From contig NZ_CP100595.1 of NCBI RefSeq assembly GCF_024267655.1, positions 2,790,001 to 2,854,000 on the forward strand: a stretch of DNA of 64,000 bases, written 5' to 3'. The DNA is from Arcobacter roscoffensis (GTDB lineage Bacteria; Campylobacterota; Campylobacteria; Campylobacterales; Arcobacteraceae). The translations under genes were made by a program, and so were the position numbers. Below are positions 20,020 to 28,721 of this stretch, piece after piece; position 1 is the stretch's first letter, and every line of letters begins with the position of its first letter. Under the pieces are notes generated by a model. It was not told the origin of the DNA. It did not search any database and worked only from the letters and a program-made list of their open reading frames with translations.

Positions 20020-20976
20020 TTAACCCAAATCATTTACAGATACACCTATTTGAACAAATAGCGGTCTTAATTCTTCTTTTGTTAATGGCCATTTTTTTAT
20101 TAAAGTAGACCTTTTATTAATTATCATATAATAGATGAAAAATATTATAGGTTGTGAATTTAAAAAGGTTTTATTAAACGTTTTTTTTACTAGTTTTTTA
20201 TATTCTTCATAACTAGATATGTCAATTGAGTTATTATTAAATTCTTCTGCAAAAGAGTCCATAATAAAATAATTATATTTTTCAGAAATAGTTACTTCTT
20301 TACCTATTGTCTTTTCTAATAATAGTGTTAGTTTTTGTAAGGAATTAAAAGCAGCAATTTCATTCATTTGTTTATTCACTTCTTCAAAATAATCATCAGT
20401 TGCTTCTAAAAAAGCCATACTTTTAGCTACAACTCTTTTAACCTTTGCATCAGGATCAAAACTTGGTTTATAGACTCTACTATGAGAGAGTTCACTATAT
20501 GCATGTTGAAGTAGAGTTCTTACTTGAACTTCACATGTTGTACCTTTAGGTATTATAACATTATTGTATTCAATATCCAAGTTTGCTGTTAATATATAAT
20601 GCATTGATTGATAGTCAAATGCTAATGGTTCATCAAGTCTTTCCTTTTCGAAATCTCTATCTTTTGAGCAAACCCATCTTGAATCTGATTTTGTAATTAT
20701 ATCATCGAGAATATGAATTTCACTATTCAATAATAAAACAAAACGAATACCTACTTTATCAGTAATTTCAAGATATGGATTTTTATAGTTTTTGTTTCTA
20801 TAGTAAGCTTTTGCAATTAAAGATAGCGTATCTTTTATTCTAACTTTTGGTTCTATTTGAAAACTTAAATTATTTGCTTTTGCTTTTACTTTTATTTCTT
20901 TTAGTATAAAACTACCCCAATTAAAATAAAGTTCAGACTCTTCTTCATATTTTTTTATAAACTCTTGTTCCGTCAC
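20020..20976 (-). CDS. RelA/SpoT-domain nucleotide (pyro)phosphotransferase, defence-type
   Basis: A 318-residue protein with a stand-alone RelA/SpoT synthetase domain (about 20-200) and a ~110-residue C-terminal extension I do not recognise. Catalytic features look intact: basic VRIKDTLSLIAKAY (Arg46, Lys48), Mg-ligand Asp73 in TDKVGIRFV, the base-stacking Tyr122 in DYQSMHY, and Glu149 in EVQVRT followed by LLQHAYSELSH. No HD hydrolase, TGS or ACT domain, so it is not the housekeeping Rel. Small enzymes of this fold act as toxins (ToxSAS, CapRel) that make alarmones or pyrophosphorylate tRNA. Its start overlaps the NdpA-like gene by four bases (ATGA type), so it is last in a coupled operon. 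Confidence 0.85.
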   Translation of the reverse strand: MTEQEFIKKYEEESELYFNWGSFILKEIKVKAKANNLSFQIEPKVRIKDTLSLIAKAYYRNKNYKNPYLEITDKVGIRFVLLLNSEIHILDDIITKSDSRWVCSKDRDFEKERLDEPLAFDYQSMHYILTANLDIEYNNVIIPKGTTCEVQVRTLLQHAYSELSHSRVYKPSFDPDAKVKRVVAKSMAFLEATDDYFEEVNKQMNEIAAFNSLQKLTLLLEKTIGKEVTISEKYNYFIMDSFAEEFNNNSIDISSYEEYKKLVKKTFNKTFLNSQPIIFFIYYMIINKRSTLIKKWPLTKEELRPLFVQIGVSVNDLG

Positions 20977-22040
20977 TTATCAAGTCCACTAATTTTACCT
21001 GCAATTTCAATACTTGTAATAAATTTATTATCTCTTTCAAATTCATCAATTATTTGTACATTCTCATCAAACGCTTCAGAAGGAGCTGAAATTTTTACTT
21101 TATTTGAGAATGTTACTTTTCTAATACGAAGTTTTGATTTAATATCAGTTATATCTTTTGTAATTGTTCTATTAAAATCTTCTTTTCCTACAACATTTTG
21201 TAAATGATTATTGAACTCATTTCTTTTGATATCTTCTGCAATGTATTGATCTGCAAACTCAGTTACGTTTATAGTTGCAGATTCAGATTTTAAATATGAA
21301 TATAAATGGGTATGCATATCTAAAGTATCTTCTTCATCAAAATTGTTATCTATAAACTTTTTTGCCTCATGATAGAATTTACTTGTAAGATATTTATCTG
21401 TATGTGAGATCTTACATCCTAAAAATCTATCATAAAAGTAGAGTGCCATTCCATTCTCTTCTGATCTAGACATATTAAAATCATAAACAAATGCACGCAA
21501 ATCATTATTTGTCTCAGATTCCATAAATATACCAATTTTATATAACTTTTGTTGAGGAGTTAATAATAAGTCTCTAACGTACGTAATTGTATTATTGTTT
21601 GATTTTTGAAATCCACCTTGAAGCTCAGCTTTAATAATTGCGACATATTTATTTTCATCTAAACTTGTAACTCCATCAATTACAACAACAATTCCACCTG
21701 GCAAATTTCTTGCAGTTTGTGCTCTTGCCAAGTTGTTAGCTATGTTGGCTGATTTCTCAATAAAATTATTTTGAGAATTGTTCTCTAAAATGCTTTTAAT
21801 ATGACTGTATACTGAATTATCTTCTTTATTTTCAATATCCATCTCAATTGATTTAGAATCTTTACCAACAGCTTCTATTATTCTCGTAGCTAACTCTTCT
21901 TTTCCATCATCATCTAAGTTTGTTAGTGCAGTTGATATATTTGGTGTTACAATTTCTCTTTGTTCATTTCTTTGAAATATCTCATGTGTAATAATTCTAT
22001 CTATATTCAAATTTGTAAATTCATGTAGTGGCATACTCAT
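20973..22040 (-). CDS. YejK/NdpA-like nucleoid-associated protein
   Basis: A 355-residue protein resembling the 37-kDa nucleoid-associated (NA37/YejK/NdpA) family. An N-terminal region has INIDRIITHEIF-like sequence (actual NLNIDRIITHEIFQRNEQRE, about 9-28). A beta-rich core follows: GGIVVVIDGVTSLDENKYVAI (in part), IKAELQGGF, KIGIFME, and a FYDRFLGCKISHTDKYLTS segment typical of the family. A hydrophilic C-terminal part ends it. It probably binds DNA. It overlaps the AbiC-like gene upstream by 20 bases and the Rel-like gene downstream by 4, so it is the middle of a coupled operon and may be the DNA-sensing or antitoxin-like component. Confidence 0.75.
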   Translation of the reverse strand: MSMPLHEFTNLNIDRIITHEIFQRNEQREIVTPNISTALTNLDDDGKEELATRIIEAVGKDSKSIEMDIENKEDNSVYSHIKSILENNSQNNFIEKSANIANNLARAQTARNLPGGIVVVIDGVTSLDENKYVAIIKAELQGGFQKSNNNTITYVRDLLLTPQQKLYKIGIFMESETNNDLRAFVYDFNMSRSEENGMALYFYDRFLGCKISHTDKYLTSKFYHEAKKFIDNNFDEEDTLDMHTHLYSYLKSESATINVTEFADQYIAEDIKRNEFNNHLQNVVGKEDFNRTITKDITDIKSKLRIRKVTFSNKVKISAPSEAFDENVQIIDEFERDNKFITSIEIAGKISGLDK

Positions 22041-22956
22041 CCTTAAATTTATTTTGTTTATTTTCTAAATATTTTTTCCATTTATCACTTTTACCAAAAA
22101 TATTTTTATCAAATTTACTTATTAGGTTATCATCTAAGTATTTAATTGGCAAATGCTCAAAAAACTCAAAGTGTTCTAGTAAAGATTTAAATTTTTTTCT
22201 TCCTATTTTACTTAAGCAATGATATGCAAGTAAAGTAAGTTCTGATTTTGAGAATAAAGACCTAAAAAGATAAACATATTTTTTAGATTTAAAATCTTGA
22301 TTATTATCTTCTTCATCTTTAATGAATTTTAAAATTTGATATATGAAGCCATAATAATTGCTAATTTTATCCTCATAATAATTATAAAATTTTTCATATT
22401 GTGCTTCTTTAGAAAATAAGTTTAACTTTGTATAAGATTTACATATATCATGAAGTTGTCTTATTGTATCTCTATCTTTTGAATCTTCATTTCTTTCAAG
22501 TTCTATGAAGTTGTCAATAAATTTAACCATAAATTTATTATCTACATATTTAGAAACATTAAATTTTTTTAATGATAAATTTAATACAATTGAATTATGA
22601 ACATCTATCATTTTAAAAAATGTATTTTCAAATATCTGAAGTTTTGCTGATTCACTTTGATCTTGTAAAGCACGAGAAGAAGCTCTAATTTCTTTTCTAG
22701 TTTCACTTAATTCTTGAGTTTGAATTTTAATTGTGGTTAAAAGAGCTATAAGACTTAAAAAAGCTAAAAGTGGATTAAGTGATCCACCTACAAAATCTCC
22801 AAATGTACCCCAATCACCTTGGTTAGAAGATAATTTATAGAATCCAAACTTAGAAAAATATAATATTAGAACAATTAAAATCATTATTCCGGCAATTATA
22901 ATATATCTTTTAAAAGGGCTTTTTATTTCTTTAACTTGTTCATCTTGACTATTCAT
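22021..22956 (-). CDS. putAbiC-like membrane protein (putative phage abortive infection protein)
   Basis: A 311-residue inner-membrane protein with two N-terminal membrane segments (about 17-37 and 58-75). Between them is GDWGTFGDFVGGSLNPLLAF, the hallmark of the putative phage abortive infection (putAbiC) family. A coiled-coil-like stretch (TQELSETRKEIRASSRALQ) and then a helical cytoplasmic domain beginning FENTFFKMIDVHNSIV follow. First gene of the operon with the NdpA-like and Rel-like genes (overlaps of 20 and 4 bases). Members of this family are linked to abortive infection; the mechanism is not known to me. Here it may anchor or sense at the membrane. Confidence 0.8.
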   Translation of the reverse strand: MNSQDEQVKEIKSPFKRYIIIAGIMILIVLILYFSKFGFYKLSSNQGDWGTFGDFVGGSLNPLLAFLSLIALLTTIKIQTQELSETRKEIRASSRALQDQSESAKLQIFENTFFKMIDVHNSIVLNLSLKKFNVSKYVDNKFMVKFIDNFIELERNEDSKDRDTIRQLHDICKSYTKLNLFSKEAQYEKFYNYYEDKISNYYGFIYQILKFIKDEEDNNQDFKSKKYVYLFRSLFSKSELTLLAYHCLSKIGRKKFKSLLEHFEFFEHLPIKYLDDNLISKFDKNIFGKSDKWKKYLENKQNKFKDEYATT

Positions 22957-23699
22957 ATATACCTACATTGACTTTTTTAATAATAGAATAATATTATAAA
23001 ATAATTAAATTTGTATTAAAGTTGATTCTTGAATATATAAAGGCAATTAAATAAACATTTTTTAGGTGTATATTTTAAAAATTTTATTGTGCCAAACAAT
23101 GATCCCAAAATAACTATATTAAAATTTATAGTAATAGTTAATTATTAGTAGTACTTATGTATAAAGATTTATATTTTTTTAAATTTTTACCAAGTCTGTC
23201 ATTGTTTTATTAGAAAATAGTGTCAATGAAAAAGGATTATTTATGTGTAATTTTATATAGGATGATGTCGAAAAATTAGTTAGAACTATATAATGCGCAG
23301 ATAGAACATAAAGAGTTAAGTATAAAGTACCCCTATGCTGATTTTATATTAATTAGAATATTTGAAGACTTAGCAGATATTGTACAACAATATAATGGTT
23401 TCACAGATAGACATTTACTAACTTATGGAGAATTAGGAGAAATGTTTGCAGAAATAGTTATGGACTTAAAATGCATAAATCTAATACTGAAAGTGCAGAG
23501 GAAAAAATAGAAGATGTACCAACTGTGTACCAAATAGAATTTCATATATAATAGTATAAAACTTTATTTATTCTAAAGTATCCTAAAGTAGGGTGTTTTA
23601 AAATTTTTTACTATTCGTTATATATAAAATAGCCTAAAATAAATAACTTACACAAAAATTGATATAAAGATAACTTAAAATAACAAGTTCAACAACCTA
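22957..23699. other. Cargo spacer between AbiC-like operon and small membrane ORF
   Basis: A 743-base region with no intact gene. It contains the decayed small gene at 23262-23551 and otherwise very AT-rich sequence, including whatever promoter drives the leftward AbiC-like operon. No clear operator or repeat was seen. Confidence 0.5.
23262..23551 (+). pseudogene. Degraded small cargo gene
   Basis: From ATG at 23262 the frame reads MMSKN, hits TAG at 23277-23279, then continues as LELYNAQIEHKELSIKYPYA and on through ADIVQQYNGFTDRHLLTYGE to EIVMDLK. There a frame change is needed to continue as MHKSNTESAEEKIEDVP and end at TAA 23549-23551. One nonsense and one frameshift change thus separate it from an approximately 95-residue acidic protein. 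I do not recognise the family. An intact smaller protein starting downstream of the stop cannot be excluded. Confidence 0.5.
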
Positions 23700-23885
23700 T
23701 TATATTTGGCAATCTTTAGCTTTAGGATAGAAATATGCAGAACTACCATAAGTGATTGCAAATACTATAAGACTTATTATTGAGTTACTAGTAAATAATT
23801 GTGTAATAGTTACTGCAACTGCTGCTAATGAAAAAATGATAACTAACTTGATTATAAACCCATAGGGTGTGCATTGTCCTAGCAT
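23700..23885 (-). CDS. Small two-helix membrane protein (61 aa)
   Basis: A 61-residue protein with two hydrophobic stretches (about 9-29 and 34-52), a short Cys-containing N-terminus (MLGQCTPYGF) and a PKAKDCQI tail. A GAGG-like site lies upstream of its ATG. It looks like a small inner-membrane peptide and could be a hypothetical conserved protein or the membrane part of a toxin system. No family recognised. Confidence 0.5.
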   Translation of the reverse strand: MLGQCTPYGFIIKLVIIFSLAAVAVTITQLFTSNSIISLIVFAITYGSSAYFYPKAKDCQI

Positions 23886-24057
23886 TTAAACCTCTTATAT
23901 GTTTTTAATGAAGTATAGCAGAATATTCTTCAGTAAATAACTGTATTGCTGGAAAACTTAAGCTTCACAAATAGTTCTTTTATTATGGAGAAATACACTA
24001 CTTTACATTCCTTCAAATATATGAGATAAATAGTAAATTCAACATAAAGGATTTATT

Positions 24058-24620
24058 ATGAATGTAGGTTATGCAAGAGTTTCAACTTCAAGCCAAAATC
24101 TTGAGAATCAAATTGATCAACTCAAGAGTTCAGGCTGTGAAAAGTTCTTCTCAGAAAAAAGATCAGAAAAGAATGAATCAGATCGTGAACAGTTTAATAT
24201 TATGATGGATTTTGTAAGGGAAGGAGATGTACTTTATATTACAAAACTTGACAGACTAGCAAGGTCTGTAATAGACCTTCCTAATATTGCAAAGTTTTTA
24301 GAGAGCAAAGATGTAAATCTTAGAGTATTACATCAAAATATTGATACAACATCTCCAGCAGGTAGATTATTATTTACAATGTTAGGTGCTATTGCAGAAT
24401 TTGAACGTGATTTAATAAATGAACGTGTTAGAGAAGGAATTGAAGCTGCAAAGAAAAAAGCTGTTCAATTTGGTAGAAAAGCTATTCTTAGTACTAAAGA
24501 AAGGAATATTATATACAAACAGCGTGAAAAAAGAAAACCTGTTGCATTCTGTCCAAGATTTTTCATGTAGCACATAATACAATCTATAGAGCAATCAAAG
24601 ATCTAGCTAAAAAGAAGTAG
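24058..24620 (+). pseudogene. Serine recombinase/resolvase with C-terminal frameshift
   Basis: Resolvase/invertase-family site-specific recombinase. The catalytic domain is intact: GYARVSTSSQNLENQID with Ser9, the YITKLDRLARS arginines, and AEFERDLINERVREGIEAAKKK of the long E helix. From ATG 24058 the frame stops at 24570 (170 residues). After a one-base shift near 24544 the DNA continues as KIFHVAHNTIYRAIKDLAKK, the normal helix-turn-helix tail, to TAG 24618-24620. A single deletion thus removes the DNA-binding domain. It may once have resolved cointegrates or shuffled cargo. A sequencing error in the read would also explain it. Confidence 0.8.
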
Positions 24621-24650
24621 TCAATTTGACTACTTCCATATGTTCAAAAT

Positions 24651-24752
24651 TTCAAGTCTTTTTGGGAAAAGCTTTATATTACAAAAACTGCTCAAAAAGT
24701 AAGAAATTAAGGAATAGACTGCTCAGAATTTTGTGTCCTATTTTCTGTTGAT
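24651..24752 (+). repeat. Composite intergenic repeat next to the resolvase
   Basis: Bases 24651-24720 align with 18682-18753, and bases 24725-24752 (AGAATTTTGTGTCCTATTT core) align with 12715-12742. All copies are in the same orientation and in gaps between cargo modules. They may be old resolution sites or remnants of an insertion sequence end. Confidence 0.6.
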
Positions 24753-24796
24753 AGATCAGTTTAATTTTAGATGCAAAAGTTAAGTAAATTTACATA

Positions 24797-25930
24797 TTAA
24801 ATCTCTTTCAGTTTAAAAAAATAGTTTCTTGTCTTAAAAAGTCTTTGTAGATTTGCTTTTGAAATATTAATATTATTTCTTTTGAAATATTTTTTGGCAT
24901 TCTCAATCTCTTCTTTTGTAATCATATCTCCAAAAGCAGAATATCTAGGAGTTGTATCATTAACTAAAGTATCATACCAAAATGATAAATATTTAATTTC
25001 TTTTACCATATCCCAATATGTTAATTGATTCTTGTTAATAAAACTTTTAAAATTTTTTGGATAATTATCAAAAATATCCATTATTAATCCAAATAAAGCA
25101 AAAAGTTCTTGATTATTTAATCGATTAAAAACTGGTGGTGATATTTTAATATGTTCAGCTAATTTATTTTTTAAAATTTTAAATAATGGATTCTTATTTA
25201 CAAAATATGAGTGTTTTCTTAAAAGTATTAATTTTGTAATTTGTATTATTGTTATAAAAAACACAAAAGAGTATACCCATCTATCTTCAAATTTTATATA
25301 ACCTTTTTTTAAAATATTCATTAATTTGTTTTGAGCATTTATCCCGTTTATTAAATCTCTTTTTAAAATTTGTATTTTTGATTTTCTCAAATCAAATCCA
25401 CATTTATGACAATATAGAAAACTTTTTTTATTCTGATACATTTTAGTAAGAGAAACTTTACTATTACATTCAGGACATACATCGTATAAAAAGCAATTAT
25501 GTTTTGCACAAACTGTAATAAATATTAATTTCCAAGTTTGTCTAAAATAAGGAATTTTATCTTTTTTAAGGCATATTGGACAAAACTTCATATTTGAAAT
25601 AAACATTTTATTGGTTGCATTTACTATTTCATCTTCATATAAATATCCTGTATATTTACCTAAGGTTAAAGATGAAATATCAATTTTATTTCTTGTTTTT
25701 TTTGTAAATATTTTAATTAAATCATTATTTAATGCAACATCTAGATCACGCTTGAATATATCTCTATATTCTAATCCAAAATGAGTATTTAAAAACGTTT
25801 GAGGGTGAATATAGTGTAAATAAGAAGTTCTTGCAAACCATGACAAAAAGCTTTCATCATGCAATACACTAGGAATAATTAAAAAAAACTTGTCTTTTAA
25901 ACTTGCCGGTTTTAGGTTTTTACTTATCAT
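24797..25930 (-). CDS. tniQ: TniQ/TnsD-family target-selection protein
   Basis: Adaptor that recognises target DNA and recruits TnsC. The 377 residues open with the TniQ pattern PSVLHDESFLSWFARTSYLH (about 15-34). Zinc-binding clusters follow: FCPICLKK, then CAKHNCFLYDVCPECNSK and LYCHKCGFDL (together about 135-195), and a helical C-terminal region. It is longer than minimal TniQ and shorter than TnsD of Tn7. It overlaps tnsC by four bases and is last in tnsA-tnsB-tnsC-tniQ. It is the only target selector in the element, so the choice of dprA as insertion site may depend on it. Confidence 0.92.
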   Translation of the reverse strand: MISKNLKPASLKDKFFLIIPSVLHDESFLSWFARTSYLHYIHPQTFLNTHFGLEYRDIFKRDLDVALNNDLIKIFTKKTRNKIDISSLTLGKYTGYLYEDEIVNATNKMFISNMKFCPICLKKDKIPYFRQTWKLIFITVCAKHNCFLYDVCPECNSKVSLTKMYQNKKSFLYCHKCGFDLRKSKIQILKRDLINGINAQNKLMNILKKGYIKFEDRWVYSFVFFITIIQITKLILLRKHSYFVNKNPLFKILKNKLAEHIKISPPVFNRLNNQELFALFGLIMDIFDNYPKNFKSFINKNQLTYWDMVKEIKYLSFWYDTLVNDTTPRYSAFGDMITKEEIENAKKYFKRNNINISKANLQRLFKTRNYFFKLKEI

Positions 25931-26862
25931 TCATAAAATAATTTACTATTTTTATCTGCTTTCTCTAAAGATCTAAATTTACATTTTTTAATTTCTTCTA
26001 ATGTAATAGTCTCACTTTTCGTTCTTATTGCATATATTGCAGCTTCTTTTAATAATTCTGATATATCCCCAATATATCCTTGTGATATTTCTAAAAGTTC
26101 CTTAATTAAACTAGCATTTACAGAAGATTGTTTTTTCAATGGAAAAGATGAAATGAATGTTGAAACTAAATTAATTAGCTCTTTATTTTCTTTCCATCTA
26201 GGCAAGAAAACTGGTCGAAATCTACTAATAATCTGTTCATCAGTACTTAAAGCTCTTAATGCATCTTTTATGCCTGATAATACGATTGGAATTTTAAGAG
26301 TATTACTTAAATTCTTAATGGCATTCATTATTTGTTTTTGTCTTGCAACAGAGCCACTTAATATATTATGTATCTCATCTATTATTACCATTTCAACATT
26401 AAGTATTTTTAAGTAATGTTCTACCAAATGTTGTTTTCTTGAAATTGACATTCCATCGTTAAATGGAGCATCAATTATATGTAGTATTTCACTATATAAT
26501 CTACTCTCACTTGGTTCTGCAGGAGCAACTACATAAAGTATAGGTATACCTATTGCATTATAGTCATTTAAGAATTTTTCTTTTATTTTCTTATTATCTT
26601 TTTCATAGTTATCATATGGGGGATATTTATTAATAAATTCTTCTAATAATGTTGTTTTTCCATTAGTAGATGCCCCAACTAATAGAATACTCGAAATTCG
26701 ACTTTTATCTTTTTCATACTTTTTTAAATCCTCTAGAATATTAAATATTTCTTGTGCTTTAGGATAATTAACCCATTTATTCTTTTTAATATATTTAATT
26801 CTCTCTTCATCTGTTTCATTTAGAAGGGATTGAGCTCTTGGTTTTAAATTTATCTTTACCAT
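25927..26862 (-). CDS. tnsC: TnsC/TniB-family AAA+ transposition ATPase
   Basis: ATP-dependent regulator that links the target-site adaptor to the transposase. 311 residues. The N-terminal TniB-like lead (RIKYIKKNKWVNYPKAQEI) is followed by Walker A GASTNGKTT (about 63-71), Walker B VEMVIIDEIHNIL (about 155-167) and the sensor region IVLSGIKDALRAL. A winged-helix-like lid with QGYIGDISELLKEAA follows. It starts two bases after the tnsB stop and overlaps tniQ, consistent with one transcript. Confidence 0.93.
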   Translation of the reverse strand: MVKINLKPRAQSLLNETDEERIKYIKKNKWVNYPKAQEIFNILEDLKKYEKDKSRISSILLVGASTNGKTTLLEEFINKYPPYDNYEKDNKKIKEKFLNDYNAIGIPILYVVAPAEPSESRLYSEILHIIDAPFNDGMSISRKQHLVEHYLKILNVEMVIIDEIHNILSGSVARQKQIMNAIKNLSNTLKIPIVLSGIKDALRALSTDEQIISRFRPVFLPRWKENKELINLVSTFISSFPLKKQSSVNASLIKELLEISQGYIGDISELLKEAAIYAIRTKSETITLEEIKKCKFRSLEKADKNSKLFYE

Positions 26863-26864
26863 AT

Positions 26865-28721
26865 TTAATTTTCCGTAATATCATAAATCTGAATATCTTT
26901 ATAAAGTTCATCAGTGTTTTCAGTATCTATTTCACTATATTTATCATTGAGTTTTTCATTATTTTTAGAAACCATCTCTTTTATTTTTTTTGATTTGTTT
27001 TTGTATTTTTTTAGATGTGCTTTATGCGTTGATTCTATATTATCTTCAATTTCATATAATTTTTCGTAAGCATCAAAAATATCATCTTCATTATAATTTC
27101 TAATTTTTTGCTCTTTTAAATATTTTTTTACTGCATAAAGATCCCACAAAGTCATTGCAGGTGCTGATATTTTTCGGTAAGGTACTTCAAAATATTCTTT
27201 TAATTCTGAATCATAAAAATATATTCTCTGAATATTCATAGGATCTCTTTTTATTTTATGACTTACTCTTCTATTTTCATCATTTTTAATTCCTATCCAG
27301 TGTCTTAAAACATCAGAATAATATGTAACTCCATCAATTGTAATACCATCCTTTTGAACTGTTCTCATTACAGTGGGTAATAAAGATATCTTAACATCTT
27401 CGATATTATCTAAAACAGGAGGTAAACCTACACCTGGATTTTCATCATTACCTATAATTCCTTTTAAATATTTTTGTTCAGGAGTCATACATATTTCACT
27501 GTGATACTTTTTATGGTAAATATTTACAATATAGTGTAATAACCAAGTAGTAAATTCTTCAATTGTATATGATGCATGTTTATCAGAGTCATAATCTCCT
27601 TTTTCAGCAATGTCAGAAAATGTAGTTCCGGGAAGATTATGAATATCTCCATTATGAGTTTTAAACGCTCTTTCAATATGTGGGCCAAATTGTGGTCTGC
27701 CAACTGGTCTTTTTTGAAGAGAGATACTATACTCATCACATACTCTTTGCATATCTTCACAAACTAAATCAGGACCATTATCAACGCCAATTATACGTGG
27801 TATTCCAAATATTTCCCACTCTCCTTCAACACCATATTTTTTTAATAAATTATCTTTTTTTGTAAAAATATTAAACATACATTGAGATACATTATAAAAA
27901 GCTGGACCTAAGAAAGACACATATACACCAACTACCATTCGAGAATAAACATCTATTGCCATTGTTAAAGTAGGACGACCCAAAGGTTTACGATATATAC
28001 GATCAACTAATCTTATATCAAGTGGTGTATGATCAATTTGAACAAAATCAAAAGGGAATTTACCTGCAGGGAATTTACCATCATAATTTTTAAATTGCTC
28101 TTGTGCTTTCTTATATCCATCTCTTCGTTTTACAACTTTTTTAGGCTCAATCTGAGATATTCTATATCTAATTGTATTTCTATGTGGTGCTTTAAGATTT
28201 TCATGTCTGCAGGCAAGATAAATTTTATTATAAACTCTATTAAAACTATATCTTTGTTGATTTAAATAGACATTTTCTAAAATATCATTAATAATTTCAT
28301 CAACTTTTGCATCTAATCTATTTCCTTTTTTCCCTCTTTTTGCAGTTCCTGAAACTAAAGAACTAACTTCTCCAGTTTGCTCATAACGTTTAATCCAATT
28401 ATATAAAGTAACATAACTATATCCATGCTCTTTTGCAATTTTTTCAACATCATTTTTTGTTCTACTTACAAAAACCAAATCTTTTATAATATCTTCCCGT
28501 CTTAATGCCTCTGCCCACTCTTCACGAGAATAACTATCAATATATCTGTTCTTATGAGTCTCTACAACATTAGATTGTAAATCATCTATAGAAACTACAA
28601 AAACATCATGGGTGTATATATTTTGAATTTTTAAGCTTTTAAAGTCTACAGTTTTTAATACTTTCCACTGTTCACCCATGTAATTAACAATTGAGCCTGA
28701 TTTTAAATCTATTTTTCCCAT
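26865..28721 (-). CDS. tnsB: TnsB transposase (DDE, Mu/rve type)
   Basis: Transposase that binds both ends and joins 3' ends to target DNA. The 618 residues have an N-terminal helix-turn-helix region (about 60-125: GYSYVTLYNWIKRYEQTGE), a second DNA-binding part, then the rve-type catalytic core with DFVQIDHTPLDI (first Asp), IIGVDNGPDLVCEDM (second Asp) and RPQFGPHIERAFKT (Glu). A C-terminal Mu-type beta domain and a basic tail follow. It overlaps tnsA by 13 bases. Presence of tnsA implies cut-and-paste transposition. Confidence 0.95.
   Translation of the reverse strand: MGKIDLKSGSIVNYMGEQWKVLKTVDFKSLKIQNIYTHDVFVVSIDDLQSNVVETHKNRYIDSYSREEWAEALRREDIIKDLVFVSRTKNDVEKIAKEHGYSYVTLYNWIKRYEQTGEVSSLVSGTAKRGKKGNRLDAKVDEIINDILENVYLNQQRYSFNRVYNKIYLACRHENLKAPHRNTIRYRISQIEPKKVVKRRDGYKKAQEQFKNYDGKFPAGKFPFDFVQIDHTPLDIRLVDRIYRKPLGRPTLTMAIDVYSRMVVGVYVSFLGPAFYNVSQCMFNIFTKKDNLLKKYGVEGEWEIFGIPRIIGVDNGPDLVCEDMQRVCDEYSISLQKRPVGRPQFGPHIERAFKTHNGDIHNLPGTTFSDIAEKGDYDSDKHASYTIEEFTTWLLHYIVNIYHKKYHSEICMTPEQKYLKGIIGNDENPGVGLPPVLDNIEDVKISLLPTVMRTVQKDGITIDGVTYYSDVLRHWIGIKNDENRRVSHKIKRDPMNIQRIYFYDSELKEYFEVPYRKISAPAMTLWDLYAVKKYLKEQKIRNYNEDDIFDAYEKLYEIEDNIESTHKAHLKKYKNKSKKIKEMVSKNNEKLNDKYSEIDTENTDELYKDIQIYDITEN

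Noticed and set aside
20020-20976. Housekeeping RelA/SpoT
   Set aside because: It lacks HD, TGS and ACT domains, is only 318 residues, and is coupled to cargo genes inside the transposon.
24058-24620. Possibility that the island is a prophage or integrative element driven by the serine recombinase
   Set aside because: The recombinase is frameshifted and of the small resolvase type. No phage structural, conjugation or integrase gene exists, and the ends and duplication fit Tn7-type transposition.
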